Positions 19,197 through 28,976 of a stretch of 64,000 nucleotides of DNA are shown here, piece by piece. How positions within the stretch are numbered: position 1 is the stretch's first letter; every line of letters begins with the position of its first letter. Made by a program: the position numbers and the translations under genes. The DNA is from Colwellia sp. TT2012 (GTDB lineage Bacteria > Pseudomonadota > Gammaproteobacteria > Enterobacterales > Alteromonadaceae), in assembly GCF_001440345.1 (NCBI RefSeq), contig NZ_LJYX01000022.1:1-64000 (forward strand), read 5' to 3'. The notes beneath the pieces were generated by a model. The model saw only the letters and a list, made by a program, of their open reading frames with translations. It made no database searches and was not told the DNA's origin.

Positions 19197-19571
19197 TTAA
19201 CTCAATATTGGCGGTCGGTATAGGGAGGTTAGGTATTGGCTCAGAGCTGATGTGGTAATGGAGTGAATCTTCGAAGCAGAGGCCATATTAAACTCTGTTT
19301 GAGAAGTTTGGCTCAATGCTGCAAATGTTGAGCAACCAGCAATTAAACATTCACAGTCATTGGTGCAGCAATCATTCGTTGCAGTTGCACTATCACTCGC
19401 CATTTGCTCAGCATTGTCAGCCATCATGGCCATATCATGAGATTGTCCCTGCATAGTCACTTCATTCATATTCATCATACGATATGGCATAAGGGTAGAC
19501 GCCATGACTTGACCGATAAAGGTCAAACACAGTAGCAATACCATTAAGGCTTTAGTGAACGTTGGTAACAT
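19197..19571 (-). CDS. Met/Cys-rich exported copper-island protein, paralogue A
   Basis: 124 aa. A hydrophobic signal segment (ALMVLLLCLTFIGQVMAS) is followed by a methionine- and histidine-rich stretch (MPYRMMNMNEVTMQGQSHDMAMM), then the cysteine motif CCTNDCECLIAGC and a conserved C-terminus LTSLYRPPILS. Methionine and cysteine clusters suggest Cu(I)/Ag(I) binding in the periplasm. The protein at 20391 shares the same layout and the same last eleven residues. I cannot name the family with certainty; it resembles small CopL-like proteins. Confidence 0.7.
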   Translation of the reverse strand: MLPTFTKALMVLLLCLTFIGQVMASTLMPYRMMNMNEVTMQGQSHDMAMMADNAEQMASDSATATNDCCTNDCECLIAGCSTFAALSQTSQTEFNMASASKIHSITTSALSQYLTSLYRPPILS

Positions 19572-19776
19572 GGTAACTCACGAAGAATAAGAATCACTTT
19601 TATGTTACACAAAAAATCACGTCATTCAAGCAACTTTTTTCGGCAACAAGTCAATTTAAAGCTTATAAACGCTAATTCATTAAAGCTAAATCATGACTAA
19701 ATCTAATAAAAACAGCAGCTAAACAGTTATCCAATAGGGGAGTTAACAATATTATTTATACCCTCAAAATTCACTA

Positions 19777-19800
19777 CGCAGCGAGACATTATTCGCTGCG
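19777..19800. terminator. Hairpin after the 19822 gene
   Basis: CGCAGCGA (19777-19784) pairs with TCGCTGCG (19793-19800), 22 bp past the stop of the minus-strand gene. There is no T-run, so its role is uncertain. Confidence 0.3.
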
Positions 19801-19821
19801 ATTACTGCTAATTAATCAATA

Positions 19822-20244
19822 TTACTCAGCTGGCAAGGCAGCATCAATTTTCTTCAACGAGCGTAAAAACAAACCTAAACCGCCCATCGCGAGCACTAAG
19901 ATGACAATTAAATCAAATGACGTCATGGTTCTAAAGCTAAAGCGAATAGAGGAAATTACGCCAAAGATAAGACCCGTAATAGCGCCTAACGCTAAGACCC
20001 AGCCAATGGGGTTTTTACTGTTATAAAAAATAATACCAACACCAAACATAAACGGGATCATCACCATACCACTGGTGATGCTGTAACTACCGCCCATAGC
20101 AGAAAAGCCATAGAGTCGCATGCCCATGCCAAAACTTGCTGTCACTGTGATGGCATTTAACAGTAAATAAAAACCTGCACACATCATTATCAAGCCAATA
20201 AAAAACTGCCCTAAACCACCCGACGTTCCACCTGCACCACGCAT
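19822..20244 (-). CDS. Small four-helix membrane protein of unknown function
   Basis: 140 aa with a Gly-rich start (MRGAGGTSGGLGQ) and about four transmembrane helices (FFIGLIMMCAGFYLLLNAI, GMVMIPFMFGVGIIFY, WVLALGAITGLIFGVI, LIVILVLAMGGLGLFL). No recognised domain. It sits between the two Met/Cys-rich genes, divergent from the second, so it may belong to the copper island. Confidence 0.6.
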   Translation of the reverse strand: MRGAGGTSGGLGQFFIGLIMMCAGFYLLLNAITVTASFGMGMRLYGFSAMGGSYSITSGMVMIPFMFGVGIIFYNSKNPIGWVLALGAITGLIFGVISSIRFSFRTMTSFDLIVILVLAMGGLGLFLRSLKKIDAALPAE

Positions 20245-20390
20245 AAAAGCCCTTATGTATTAACTAGTAGCCATTGTAATTAGCATGGATATTACCTGAG
20301 CCAAGGTAAAAATGGCAAGATAACAAATAGCTAGTTATTGATATTTTGTTTTTATTAATGCTAGAATAATAATAGTTATTTCATAATTAA

Positions 20391-20840
20391 GTGTTGCTTG
20401 TGCCTACATTTTTAAATAAAACATTGCTGGTGATATTACTGTGTTTGATCTTTATTGGTCAATCAGTGGCATCAATGACCATGTTTTATGGCATGACCAG
20501 TATGCAATCCATGTCTGCTATGAGTGGCATGTCATCAATGAGCAACTCACACCATGATATGAGTAAAATGGACACTGCTACTCATCATATGACTGCTATG
20601 ACTAACATAAGTGCTTGTGCACAAGAGGATATGACCAACACTTGTCCAACAACGGCTACTGAAGAATGTTGTGCGCAAGAATGTGACTGCTTAACAAGTG
20701 GTTGCTCTACCATCTCAGCATTTACAGCCATTATTAATTACCACGCTGAAATTGCCATAGCGAATAAGATAGTTTCCTCTAGTGCTTTTATTGCCAGTAA
20801 TACCCTTACCTCCCTTTATCGACCTCCTATTCTGAGCTAA
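20391..20840 (+). CDS. Met/Cys-rich exported copper-island protein, paralogue B
   Basis: 149 aa with a signal segment (LLVILLCLIFIGQSVAS), a very Met/Ser/His-rich region (MTSMQSMSAMSGMSSMSNSH, then HDMSKMDTATHHMTAM), the motif CCAQECDCLTSGC, and the ending LTSLYRPPILS. It is clearly a duplicate of the 19197 gene, now on the opposite strand. The start is uncertain: GTG at 20391, TTG at 20394 and GTG at 20400 are all in frame, and alignment with paralogue A (MLPTF) favours one of the last two. Probable Cu(I)/Ag(I) binding in the periplasm, by composition and context. Confidence 0.7.
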   Translation: MLLVPTFLNKTLLVILLCLIFIGQSVASMTMFYGMTSMQSMSAMSGMSSMSNSHHDMSKMDTATHHMTAMTNISACAQEDMTNTCPTTATEECCAQECDCLTSGCSTISAFTAIINYHAEIAIANKIVSSSAFIASNTLTSLYRPPILS

Positions 20841-21027
20841 ACACAGCCTCATTACGTCTAAAGTTTATTGCTAAAGTATTTAACAAAGCACACCTTATCG
20901 GTTGGCCGTTAAGCAGTTCCAGCATTAAACGTATTAAAAAATATATAAATTTTAGAATCAATCACGACAAAGTACGGTAATTACCTTAAGTACTCATATT
21001 GTTAAATTTGCCCCCAAGGAGGGAGTT

Positions 21028-21624
21028 ATGTTTTCATTTTCTTTTCCCGTTAAAGCCACTATAGCTATTAGCCTTTTCGCTAGCTTATTATTGCTTAGTG
21101 CTTGTTCAGAACAAAACACGCAATCAACGCCCGTAGCTAAGCAGAAAGTTACCCCGCCAAAAATTGACCGATCAACGCCAGTAGCCTTCACCTCAGCAAT
21201 AGCAACCACGCAAACTACGACACTGCACCCGATACTTGCAGTGTATAAAAGCCCTACTTGTGGTTGTTGTGAGAAATGGATAGATCATATTGAGCAACAC
21301 GGTTTTACCACTAAAGCTCATAACCACGAAAATTTATCGGCCTTCAAGCAAACTAAGGGCATAGCGCCGCAATATCGTTCATGTCATACCGCAGTGTCAA
21401 AAGACGGCTATGTTTTTGAAGGTCATGTACCGGCTAAATTCATTCATCAGTTTTTAGCTCAGCCACCCAAAAATGCCCTTGGTTTATCGGTACCCGCTAT
21501 GCCAATTGGTACACCGGGTATGGAAATAGGGGATAAATTTATGCCCTACCAAGTCATTTTACTTAACGCTGACGGTAGTTATGGTATTTACGCCGAGCTT
21601 AATAATTATCAGGAGCAATTCTAA
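21028..21624 (+). CDS. DUF411 metal-binding lipoprotein
   Basis: 198 aa with a lipoprotein signal (LLLLSAC-SEQ). After a Thr/Pro-rich linker comes the DUF411 domain (from about residue 68): VYKSPTCGCCEKWIDHIEQHGF, then SCHTAVSKDGYVFEGHVP and PGMEIGDKFMPYQVILLNADGS. DUF411 proteins accompany Cu/Ag resistance genes and probably bind metal through the CGCC cysteines. It is first gene of the efflux operon, with a strong AAGGAGGG site, and its stop overlaps the next start as TAATG. Confidence 0.82.
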   Translation: MFSFSFPVKATIAISLFASLLLLSACSEQNTQSTPVAKQKVTPPKIDRSTPVAFTSAIATTQTTTLHPILAVYKSPTCGCCEKWIDHIEQHGFTTKAHNHENLSAFKQTKGIAPQYRSCHTAVSKDGYVFEGHVPAKFIHQFLAQPPKNALGLSVPAMPIGTPGMEIGDKFMPYQVILLNADGSYGIYAELNNYQEQF

Positions 21625-23027
21625 TGATTAGCAATAAACTAAGTCAGACCAAGATAAGCTCAGTTGCCAGTGCCATAGCCTTAAGTTGCCTTTTTAGTGT
21701 TAGCCCAATGAGTCAAGCGGCTAACAATGAACGAATTTTGTCATTTAATAGCGCAGTGACAACCGCGCAGAAAAATGACCCTTGGCTAACGGGAAATAAA
21801 CATCTGCAACAAGCAGTTGTAGCTATGAGTCATGCTGCGGCTACTATGCCAGATCCCAAAATGTCCATTGGGCTGGCAAATTTACCAACCGATGGCTTTG
21901 ATTTTTCTCAAGAAGGTATGACCCAGCTTAAGGTCGGTATTACCCAGATGTTTCCACGTGGCGATAGCCTGGCCATTAAAAATCAACAATTACGTATTGA
22001 AAGTGAAGCTTACCCTTTTCAACGGGCCGACCGAAAAGCTAAAATCGCCGTTACCGTAGGTACCTTATGGCTTGATGCCTTTCGGGTTCAGCAAAGTATT
22101 AGCCTTATTGAAAAAAATCGTTCTTTGTTCGAACAATTAGCTGATGTCGCTCAAGCCAGTTACTCTTCTGCCTTAGGCAAGACCCGCCAACAAGATATTG
22201 TTCGAGCGCAACTTGAATTAACTCGCCTCGATGACAGGTTAGATATATTAGCGCAACAAAAAAATGCCTATTTGGGTATGTTGGCGCAATGGCTATCGAC
22301 GGCTTTTACTACCAGTGCCAATAGCCAGCAAGATGCTATCAGCCAACTGCACAACATACAATTAGCCCAGCAATTACCACAACTTGATTTACTCAATAAC
22401 AAGCTTGTTTATGGTAAAACTTGGTTGTCTGTGGAAGTGCTCGCTAAACACTTTGCTAATCATCCCGCCGTATTTGCGCTGGATAAAAAAATATCTGCCA
22501 GTAAAACCGGCATTCACTTAGCCGAGCAGCAATATCAACCCGAGTGGGGAGTTAATGCCAGTTATGGTTATCGTGGTAATGACCCTATGGGTAATAGCCG
22601 CTCAGATTTCCTCTCTGTTGGCATCACCTTCGATTTGCCGCTATTTACTGAAAACCGCCAAGATATGGTGGTAAAATCCGCAATTTCAAAAACGGAGGCG
22701 GTGAAAACAGAAAAAATACTGTTATTACGTCAACTACTGGGTGCTTTTTCAAGTGCCAAAGGCCGTTTATTACGCTTAGAACAGCGAAAAATGCTCTACC
22801 GAACGCGACTCTTACCACAAGTTGAAGATCAGGCAGAAGCGTCATTAACCGCTTACACCAATGATTACGGTGACTTTGCTGAAGTAGTGCGTTCACGTAT
22901 TGCTGTGCTCAATGCCAACATTGACGACTTAGGCATTCAGGTCGCAGAGCAAAAGCTTATTTTAGAATTAAATTACTTATTTGTTGGCTCGTTAAGTACC
23001 GCCAATAACATAGCGGGAGAACAATAA
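21624..23027 (+). CDS. cusC: Outer membrane efflux protein (CusC-like)
   Basis: 467 aa with a signal peptide (SVSPMSQAA-NNE) and the two-repeat TolC/OEP layout. Long helical repeats include ALGKTRQQDIVRAQLELTRL, and the second repeat contains VNASYGYRGNDPMGNSRSDF. It would form the trans-periplasmic exit duct of the CusCBA pump. Sequence is divergent from E. coli CusC, so the name rests on position. Start and stop overlap both neighbours by one base (TAATG), indicating translational coupling. Confidence 0.82.
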   Translation: MISNKLSQTKISSVASAIALSCLFSVSPMSQAANNERILSFNSAVTTAQKNDPWLTGNKHLQQAVVAMSHAAATMPDPKMSIGLANLPTDGFDFSQEGMTQLKVGITQMFPRGDSLAIKNQQLRIESEAYPFQRADRKAKIAVTVGTLWLDAFRVQQSISLIEKNRSLFEQLADVAQASYSSALGKTRQQDIVRAQLELTRLDDRLDILAQQKNAYLGMLAQWLSTAFTTSANSQQDAISQLHNIQLAQQLPQLDLLNNKLVYGKTWLSVEVLAKHFANHPAVFALDKKISASKTGIHLAEQQYQPEWGVNASYGYRGNDPMGNSRSDFLSVGITFDLPLFTENRQDMVVKSAISKTEAVKTEKILLLRQLLGAFSSAKGRLLRLEQRKMLYRTRLLPQVEDQAEASLTAYTNDYGDFAEVVRSRIAVLNANIDDLGIQVAEQKLILELNYLFVGSLSTANNIAGEQ

Positions 23028-24781
23028 TGACAGCAACTAAAACCTCAACAGTTAAAGCCAGCCTAGTTGGCTTAATTTTTGGTGCAGCTCTTACCGTAAC
23101 GGCTTACACCCTATTCACGCCCCCAAGTAACCTAACTAATAGCGACAGTAGTGCTAGCAGTGAGCCGCTTTATTGGGTTGCCCCTATGGATGCTAATTAT
23201 CGTCGCGATAAAGCCGGAAAGTCACCTATGGGTATGGATTTAATTCCCTATTATGCTGACGATGGTTCAGGGCCAGATGAAGGTGTCGGCACTATTCGTA
23301 TTTCCCCCAATGTCGTTAATAACTTAGGTGTTCGTACCGTCATTGCCGAAGTTAAAATATTACATACCCAAATTGATACCGTAGGTTATGTCACCTTTGA
23401 TGAAGATACCTTAGTACATATTCACCCTAGAGTAGAAGGCTGGATAGAAAAACTTTATGTTAAAGCCATTGGCGATGCAGTAAAAAAAGGCCAACCACTG
23501 TATGATATTTATTCTCCTGAGCTAGTCAATGCCCAAGAAGAGTTTTTACTCGCCATAGACCGAAAAAATCGCCGTTTAATTACCGCGGCAGAAAATCGTT
23601 TAGTCGCACTGCAATTACCAAAATCAGCCATTAAAAAGCTTAAAAAAACGCATAAGGTGCAACAAAACATTACCTTTTATGCGCCACAAAATGGCGTCAT
23701 TGAAAACCTAGAAATACGGGAAGGTTTTTTTGTTAAGCCTGGTTCAACCTTAATGTCTATTGGTGATTTATCACAAGTTTGGGTGGTTGCCGAAGTATTT
23801 GAGCGCCAGGCAAATCAAGTAGTACAAGGCACAGCTGTGACCATGAGCCTAGATTATTTACCGGGTAAAACCTGGCAAGGTAAGATAGATTACGTTTACC
23901 CCATCTTAGATGCAAAAACCCGCACGGTAAAAGTCAGGTTGCGCTTTAACAATGAAAATGGTGAATTTAAGCCTAATATGTTTGCGCAAATTACCATTCA
24001 TACTAGCAGTGATGAAAAAGCACTATTAATACCCAAAGAGGCGCTAATTCGCACCGGCAATCAAGACCGTGTGGTATTAGCCCTCGGCGAAGGAAACTTT
24101 AAATCCATCGCCGTTAGTGTTGGACGTTTTGATAGCCATAATGTGGAAATATTATCCGGCCTGAGCGCAGGTGAAAAAGTGGTTAGTTCGGCACAATTTT
24201 TACTCGACTCTGAATCGAGTAAAACCTCTGACTTTAAACGTATGAACCATGATTCAGTGCCCAGCACAGTGTGGGTTGATGCCAGCATAGTTAGCCTGAT
24301 GGCAGATCATAAGATGCTGACTTTAGCTCACCAGGCTATCCCTGCATGGGACTGGCCAGAAATGACCATGGACTTTATCGCTTTAGACTCAGTCGACTTT
24401 TCTCAACTAAAAGCGGATATGACTATCCGTGTTGAGATTGAAAAAGCCAGTGACAACGATTATCGCATTATTAACATTGAACAAAATGGTGACAAGCCCG
24501 TCAGCAGTGCCACGGTAAATGGCACAGTAAGCTCGGTTATGCCAGCGCACCGCATGGTTACTCTACACCGTGAAGCCATCGAAAAATGGGGTCGAGCAGC
24601 GGCGACTGTTGACTTCATAGTCGCCGAAAATGTTGATATGACACTTTTTACTGTCGATGCTTACTTGATGTTCACCTTCGAAATTCATCACGGTGAATTC
24701 ATTATTGTTAGCGCTATGGCAATGAACTCAAGCATGAAACATAACATGCCTCAGGCACTCATGCTTAAAGGAGGTCTGTAA
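23027..24781 (+). CDS. cusB: Periplasmic adaptor CusB with two C-terminal CusF-like domains
   Basis: 584 aa. N-terminal anchor (residues 10-30), then a heavy-metal-binding domain YWVAPMDANYRRDKAGKSPM (about 48-70), then the adaptor body (barrel-sandwich VHIHPRVEGWIEKLYVKAIGD, hairpin, beta-barrel, to about 400). The extra C-terminal part carries two CusF-like OB folds. The first (about 420-490) has the Cu(I)/Ag(I) motif with H, then WPEMTM. The second (about 500-570) aligns as AIEKWGRAAATVDF and has lost the tryptophan and both methionines. CusF is normally a separate metallochaperone that feeds the pump; here it is fused. Confidence 0.9.
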   Translation: MTATKTSTVKASLVGLIFGAALTVTAYTLFTPPSNLTNSDSSASSEPLYWVAPMDANYRRDKAGKSPMGMDLIPYYADDGSGPDEGVGTIRISPNVVNNLGVRTVIAEVKILHTQIDTVGYVTFDEDTLVHIHPRVEGWIEKLYVKAIGDAVKKGQPLYDIYSPELVNAQEEFLLAIDRKNRRLITAAENRLVALQLPKSAIKKLKKTHKVQQNITFYAPQNGVIENLEIREGFFVKPGSTLMSIGDLSQVWVVAEVFERQANQVVQGTAVTMSLDYLPGKTWQGKIDYVYPILDAKTRTVKVRLRFNNENGEFKPNMFAQITIHTSSDEKALLIPKEALIRTGNQDRVVLALGEGNFKSIAVSVGRFDSHNVEILSGLSAGEKVVSSAQFLLDSESSKTSDFKRMNHDSVPSTVWVDASIVSLMADHKMLTLAHQAIPAWDWPEMTMDFIALDSVDFSQLKADMTIRVEIEKASDNDYRIINIEQNGDKPVSSATVNGTVSSVMPAHRMVTLHREAIEKWGRAAATVDFIVAENVDMTLFTVDAYLMFTFEIHHGEFIIVSAMAMNSSMKHNMPQALMLKGGL

Positions 24782-27700
24782 TGATTACAGCTATTATTCG
24801 CTGGTCGGTAAACAATCGCTTCTTTGTCATACTGGCCACCATGATACTCGTGGGTGTTGGTTTATATTCAGTAAAAAACACCCCGATTGATGCCCTGCCT
24901 GATTTATCTGATGTGCAAGTTATCATCAAAACCAGCTACCCTGGCCAAGCACCACAAGTTGTTGAAGAACAAGTAACTTATCCATTAACCACTGCCATGT
25001 TATCGGTACCTGGCGCAGTAACCGTACGTGGTTACTCCTTTTTTGGCGATTCTTACGTTTATGTTATTTTCGACGAAGATACCGACCTTTATTGGGCACG
25101 CTCTCGCGTTTTAGAATATTTAAGCCAAGTAGGCCCTAGTTTACCTAGCGAAGCTAGGCCACAACTAGGCCCTGATGCCACGGGGGTTGGCTGGGTATAC
25201 CTATATGCACTGGTTGATAAAACGGGTCAACATGATCTGAGCCAACTACGTAGTTTACAAGATTGGTTTTTAAAGTTTGAATTACAAACAGTAAAAGGGG
25301 TTTCTGAAGTAGCCGCACTCGGTGGCATGGTTAAGCAATATCAGGTACAAATTGATCCCGATAAATTACGCGCCTTTGGTATTCCTCTATCGCTGATCCA
25401 AACGGCGATCCAACAAGGTAACCAAGAAATTGGTGCCTCGGTAGTGGAAATGGCCGAAGCCGAATATATGGTGCGCGCCACCGGTTATATCAAAAGTGTT
25501 GAGGATCTTGAAAACATTCCCCTTGGCGTCAATGAAAATGGTACGCCTTTATTATTAAAAGATGTCGCTCAAATTGGCACTGGGCCACAAATGCGCCGCG
25601 GTATTGCCGAGCTGAATGGTGAAGGTGAAGTCGTCGGCGGTATTATAGTAATGCGCTTTGGCGAAAATGCCCAAGAGGTTATTAAAGGCGTTAAAGCTAA
25701 GCTTGAGCAGTTAAAAAAAGGCCTACCTGATGGTGTAGAAATTATAACAGTTTATGACAGATCAGCCTTGATTGAGCGTGCGGTGGAAAACCTAGCGATG
25801 AAACTGTTAGAAGAATTTGCTGTCGTTGCCTTAGTCTGCGTGATTTTTCTCTTTCATTTTCGCTCATCTTTAGTGGTGATAATTAGCATTCCTGTCGGTA
25901 TTTTAACGGCCTTTATTGTCATGCATGCCCAAGGTTTAAACGCCAACATAATGTCTCTTGGTGGTATTGCTATTGCCATTGGCGCTATGGTTGATGGCGC
26001 TATTGTTATGATCGAAAACATGCATAAACATATAGAGAAGACGCCATTAACCGATCAGAATCGTTGGCAAATTGTCACCGATGCCGCTTGTGAAGTAGGC
26101 CCAGCACTGTTTTTTAGTTTGTTGATTATCACGGTCAGTTTTGTGCCGGTATTTACTCTTGAGGCACAAGAAGGTCGAATGTTTTCGCCCCTGGCCTACA
26201 CCAAAACTTATGCCATGGCGGCATCGGCGGCCTTAGCTATTACTTTGGTACCCGTATTAATGGGCTATTTTATTCGCGGCAAAGTGCTCGCTGAGCATAA
26301 AAATCCGGTCAATAGATTTTTAACCTCACTCTACATGCCAGCGCTCAAGGCCGTATTACATTCGCCTAAAATTACCTTATCAGCCGCCTTTGTCGTGCTT
26401 CTCATCGGTTTATATCCGCTAGATAAAATAGGTAGCGAATTTATTCCGCCCCTTGATGAAGGCGACTTGATGTATATGCCAACTACCTATCCGGGTATTT
26501 CTATTGGCCAAGCAAGGCAGCTGTTACAACAAACCAATAAGCTGATTAAAACCGTACCTGAAGTAAAAACTGTTTTTGGCAAAGTGGGCCGCGCTGAAAC
26601 GGCCACGGATCCGGCGCCCTTAACCATGATAGAAACCTTTATCCAGTTCAAGCCAAAAAGTGAATGGCGAGAAGGAGTTACTACCGCTAGCTTGAAAAAA
26701 GAGCTTGATTCCTTAGTGAAGTTACCTGGAGTCACCAATGCTTGGGTTATGCCGATAAAAACGCGTATAGACATGTTAGCAACAGGCATCAAAACTCCGG
26801 TAGGTATCAAAATAGCAGGACCTAAACTCGAGGTTATTCAAGAAATAGGACAGCAACTGGAAGTTATTTTAGCTAACGTACCCGGCACAGCTTCGGTCTA
26901 CTCGGAACGTGTCGCGGGTGGCCGCTATATTAAAGTTGATATTCAACGAGCCAAGGCGGCTCGTTATGGCTTAAATATTAGTGATATTCAGCAAGTGATC
27001 GCGACGGCAATTGGCGGCATGAATGTTACCACTACTGTTGAAGGCTTAGAGCGTTATCCAGTCAATTTACGTTACCCGCAAGATTATCGTAATTCCCCTG
27101 AGCAGCTATCGCTATTGCCGATAGTTACCCCCAATGGCCAACGGATTTCCCTTGGTGATGTTGCTCATATATTTATTGAAGATGGTCCTCCAGGTATCAA
27201 GTCAGAAAATGCGCGCTTAAATGGCTGGGCTTTTATTGATATAGAAGGCATAGACGTTGGCACTTATGTTGAAAACGCTCAGAAAGTGGTTGATGCTCAG
27301 CTAAAATTACCCGCTGGCTACTCTATTGCTTGGGCGGGTCAATATGAATACATGCAACGGGCAAAAGCTAAACTCACTTATGTGGTACCGTTAACATTAG
27401 CCATTATCATAGTATTACTGTATTTAAACTTCCGTAATGTTATTGAAGTGGCGATGATTTTAGGCACACTACCCCTCGCTATGGTCGGCAGTATTTGGCT
27501 AATGTATTTGCAAGGCTTCAATTTCTCGGTTGCGGTCGGAGTAGGTTTTATCGCCTTGGCCGGCGTAGCAGTAGAAATTGGTGTTATCATGCTGGTGTAC
27601 TTAAACCAAGCTTATCACGCCTTATTGGCTGACAATGCTGCCCAAGGAAAAACCACCAGTAAAGAGCAAATATTACAAGCCGTGCTGCGGGGTGCGGGGT

Positions 27701-27915
27701 TAAGAATTAGACCTATTATGATGACCGGCGGTACAGTTATTGTCGGTTTATTACCTATATTATATGGCACAGGTACTGGCTCAGAAGTGATGAGTCGTAT
27801 TGCCGCCCCTATGGTTGGCGGCATGGCAAGTGCTATGTTATTAACCTTGCTAGTATTGCCTGTGCTTTATTATTTATGGCGTGCAAACAGTATAAAAACT
27901 GCTGATACTAACTAG
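24781..27915 (+). CDS. cusA: Cu(I)/Ag(I) efflux RND pump CusA
   Basis: 1044-aa heavy-metal RND proton antiporter of the inner membrane. It begins MITAIIRWSVNNRFFVILAT, has the family segment TPIDALPDLSDVQVI, the TM4 motif GAMVDGAIVMIENMHKH (near 405), and the periplasmic substrate region with methionines (LTMIETFIQF, TRIDMLATGIKTPVG) typical of the CusA/SilA branch that moves monovalent ions. It forms a tripartite complex with the preceding CusB and CusC. A hairpin follows the gene. Confidence 0.95.
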   Translation: MITAIIRWSVNNRFFVILATMILVGVGLYSVKNTPIDALPDLSDVQVIIKTSYPGQAPQVVEEQVTYPLTTAMLSVPGAVTVRGYSFFGDSYVYVIFDEDTDLYWARSRVLEYLSQVGPSLPSEARPQLGPDATGVGWVYLYALVDKTGQHDLSQLRSLQDWFLKFELQTVKGVSEVAALGGMVKQYQVQIDPDKLRAFGIPLSLIQTAIQQGNQEIGASVVEMAEAEYMVRATGYIKSVEDLENIPLGVNENGTPLLLKDVAQIGTGPQMRRGIAELNGEGEVVGGIIVMRFGENAQEVIKGVKAKLEQLKKGLPDGVEIITVYDRSALIERAVENLAMKLLEEFAVVALVCVIFLFHFRSSLVVIISIPVGILTAFIVMHAQGLNANIMSLGGIAIAIGAMVDGAIVMIENMHKHIEKTPLTDQNRWQIVTDAACEVGPALFFSLLIITVSFVPVFTLEAQEGRMFSPLAYTKTYAMAASAALAITLVPVLMGYFIRGKVLAEHKNPVNRFLTSLYMPALKAVLHSPKITLSAAFVVLLIGLYPLDKIGSEFIPPLDEGDLMYMPTTYPGISIGQARQLLQQTNKLIKTVPEVKTVFGKVGRAETATDPAPLTMIETFIQFKPKSEWREGVTTASLKKELDSLVKLPGVTNAWVMPIKTRIDMLATGIKTPVGIKIAGPKLEVIQEIGQQLEVILANVPGTASVYSERVAGGRYIKVDIQRAKAARYGLNISDIQQVIATAIGGMNVTTTVEGLERYPVNLRYPQDYRNSPEQLSLLPIVTPNGQRISLGDVAHIFIEDGPPGIKSENARLNGWAFIDIEGIDVGTYVENAQKVVDAQLKLPAGYSIAWAGQYEYMQRAKAKLTYVVPLTLAIIIVLLYLNFRNVIEVAMILGTLPLAMVGSIWLMYLQGFNFSVAVGVGFIALAGVAVEIGVIMLVYLNQAYHALLADNAAQGKTTSKEQILQAVLRGAGLRIRPIMMTGGTVIVGLLPILYGTGTGSEVMSRIAAPMVGGMASAMLLTLLVLPVLYYLWRANSIKTADTN

Positions 27916-27932
27916 CTAAATCCGAGTTTATT

Positions 27933-27965
27933 AGCAGTAAGTGGCTTCAGTGGTCACTTACTGCT
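27933..27965 (+). terminator. Terminator of the cus operon
   Basis: An 11-bp perfect stem (AGCAGTAAGTG with CACTTACTGCT) and an 11-base loop lie 18 bp after cusA. The sequence after it is only moderately T-rich. Confidence 0.6.
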
Positions 27966-28035
27966 GTCACTTGTCTTTATAGCAACATTGGTAGTTACTG
28001 ATAGCACTACAACACTTTAGCTTGAAAAGAACATC

Positions 28036-28827
28036 ATGATTAAAATCACTAGCAAGTTATTACCGCGCTGCCTGATATTGTGCTTGCTATGGCTAACGCT
28101 GTACCACGCTGCTGTACAAGCTAAAGCCTTAGTCGTTGTCTCTGATGAATGGTGCCCTTATGTGTGTGACGAGCAAGATTTACCTGGTTTCTTGGTGGAA
28201 ATAGTCAATGAGATAGCTAGAGATAACGCAATAAAGTTAACCTTTTCTTTAATGCCATTAGCTCGAGCATTAAAGCTAGCGCAAAAAAACAAAGTCGACA
28301 TAGTACTCGCCTTAACACCACAACATATTGAACGTTATCAACTTCAGCAAAGTCAGTTAAACTTTGCTGGCTTATATAATGATTTTTATGTCAGAGCAGG
28401 TAACCCTTGGCGTTTTCAGAGTATGACTCACTTATCAGCGACATTAACAGGTAACGCTATTTTAGGTACCATTAATGGTTATCAATATGGCGCAGAATTC
28501 AGCCATTTTCTCAAAGCACAAAGCGAACATGTTTTTGCGGCCAGTGGCAATTCGCCTCTAGTAAAGCAGTTAAAAATGCTACAAATGGGCCGATTAGATA
28601 TATTATTAGACTCTCGATTTACCGTGCAATATCAACTAGCCAAAGGAGAAATAAAAGGCATTATTTATGCAGGAACCCAAGGTAATTTTACTCCGCTGTA
28701 TTTAGGCTTTTCATCTTTGCTCAGTAAAGAACTAGTAAATATATTTGATAGCGGCTTAATAACGCTGAGGCAAAGCGGCAGGTTAAAGAAGATATTAGCA
28801 AAATATGGCCTCACCGACTGGCAATAG
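28036..28827 (+). CDS. Periplasmic solute-binding protein, family 3-like
   Basis: 263 aa with a signal peptide (LTLYHAAVQA-KAL). The fold is that of amino-acid-type binding proteins (SBP_bac_3): VVVSDEWCPYVCDEQDLPGF at the start of lobe 1, VDIVLALT and a second-lobe segment GRLDILLDSRFTVQY, ending in GRLKKILAKYGL. Alteromonadales carry many such orphan binding proteins without an ABC permease, as here. The ligand is unknown. The pair of cysteines in CPYVC may be a disulfide. Confidence 0.75.
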   Translation: MIKITSKLLPRCLILCLLWLTLYHAAVQAKALVVVSDEWCPYVCDEQDLPGFLVEIVNEIARDNAIKLTFSLMPLARALKLAQKNKVDIVLALTPQHIERYQLQQSQLNFAGLYNDFYVRAGNPWRFQSMTHLSATLTGNAILGTINGYQYGAEFSHFLKAQSEHVFAASGNSPLVKQLKMLQMGRLDILLDSRFTVQYQLAKGEIKGIIYAGTQGNFTPLYLGFSSLLSKELVNIFDSGLITLRQSGRLKKILAKYGLTDWQ

Positions 28828-28976
28828 CAGAATATTAACGCGCACATTGCTCGTGCCTGCGGCAAAAAATCACGCGAGTGCTAGTAAAACAATGTGCCAG
28901 TATTTTGCTAGAGTATAACGTACCAGACCAGCTTGTTTTTTATCACCCAGTTCGCACCTTACTTTACAGGATTAAT

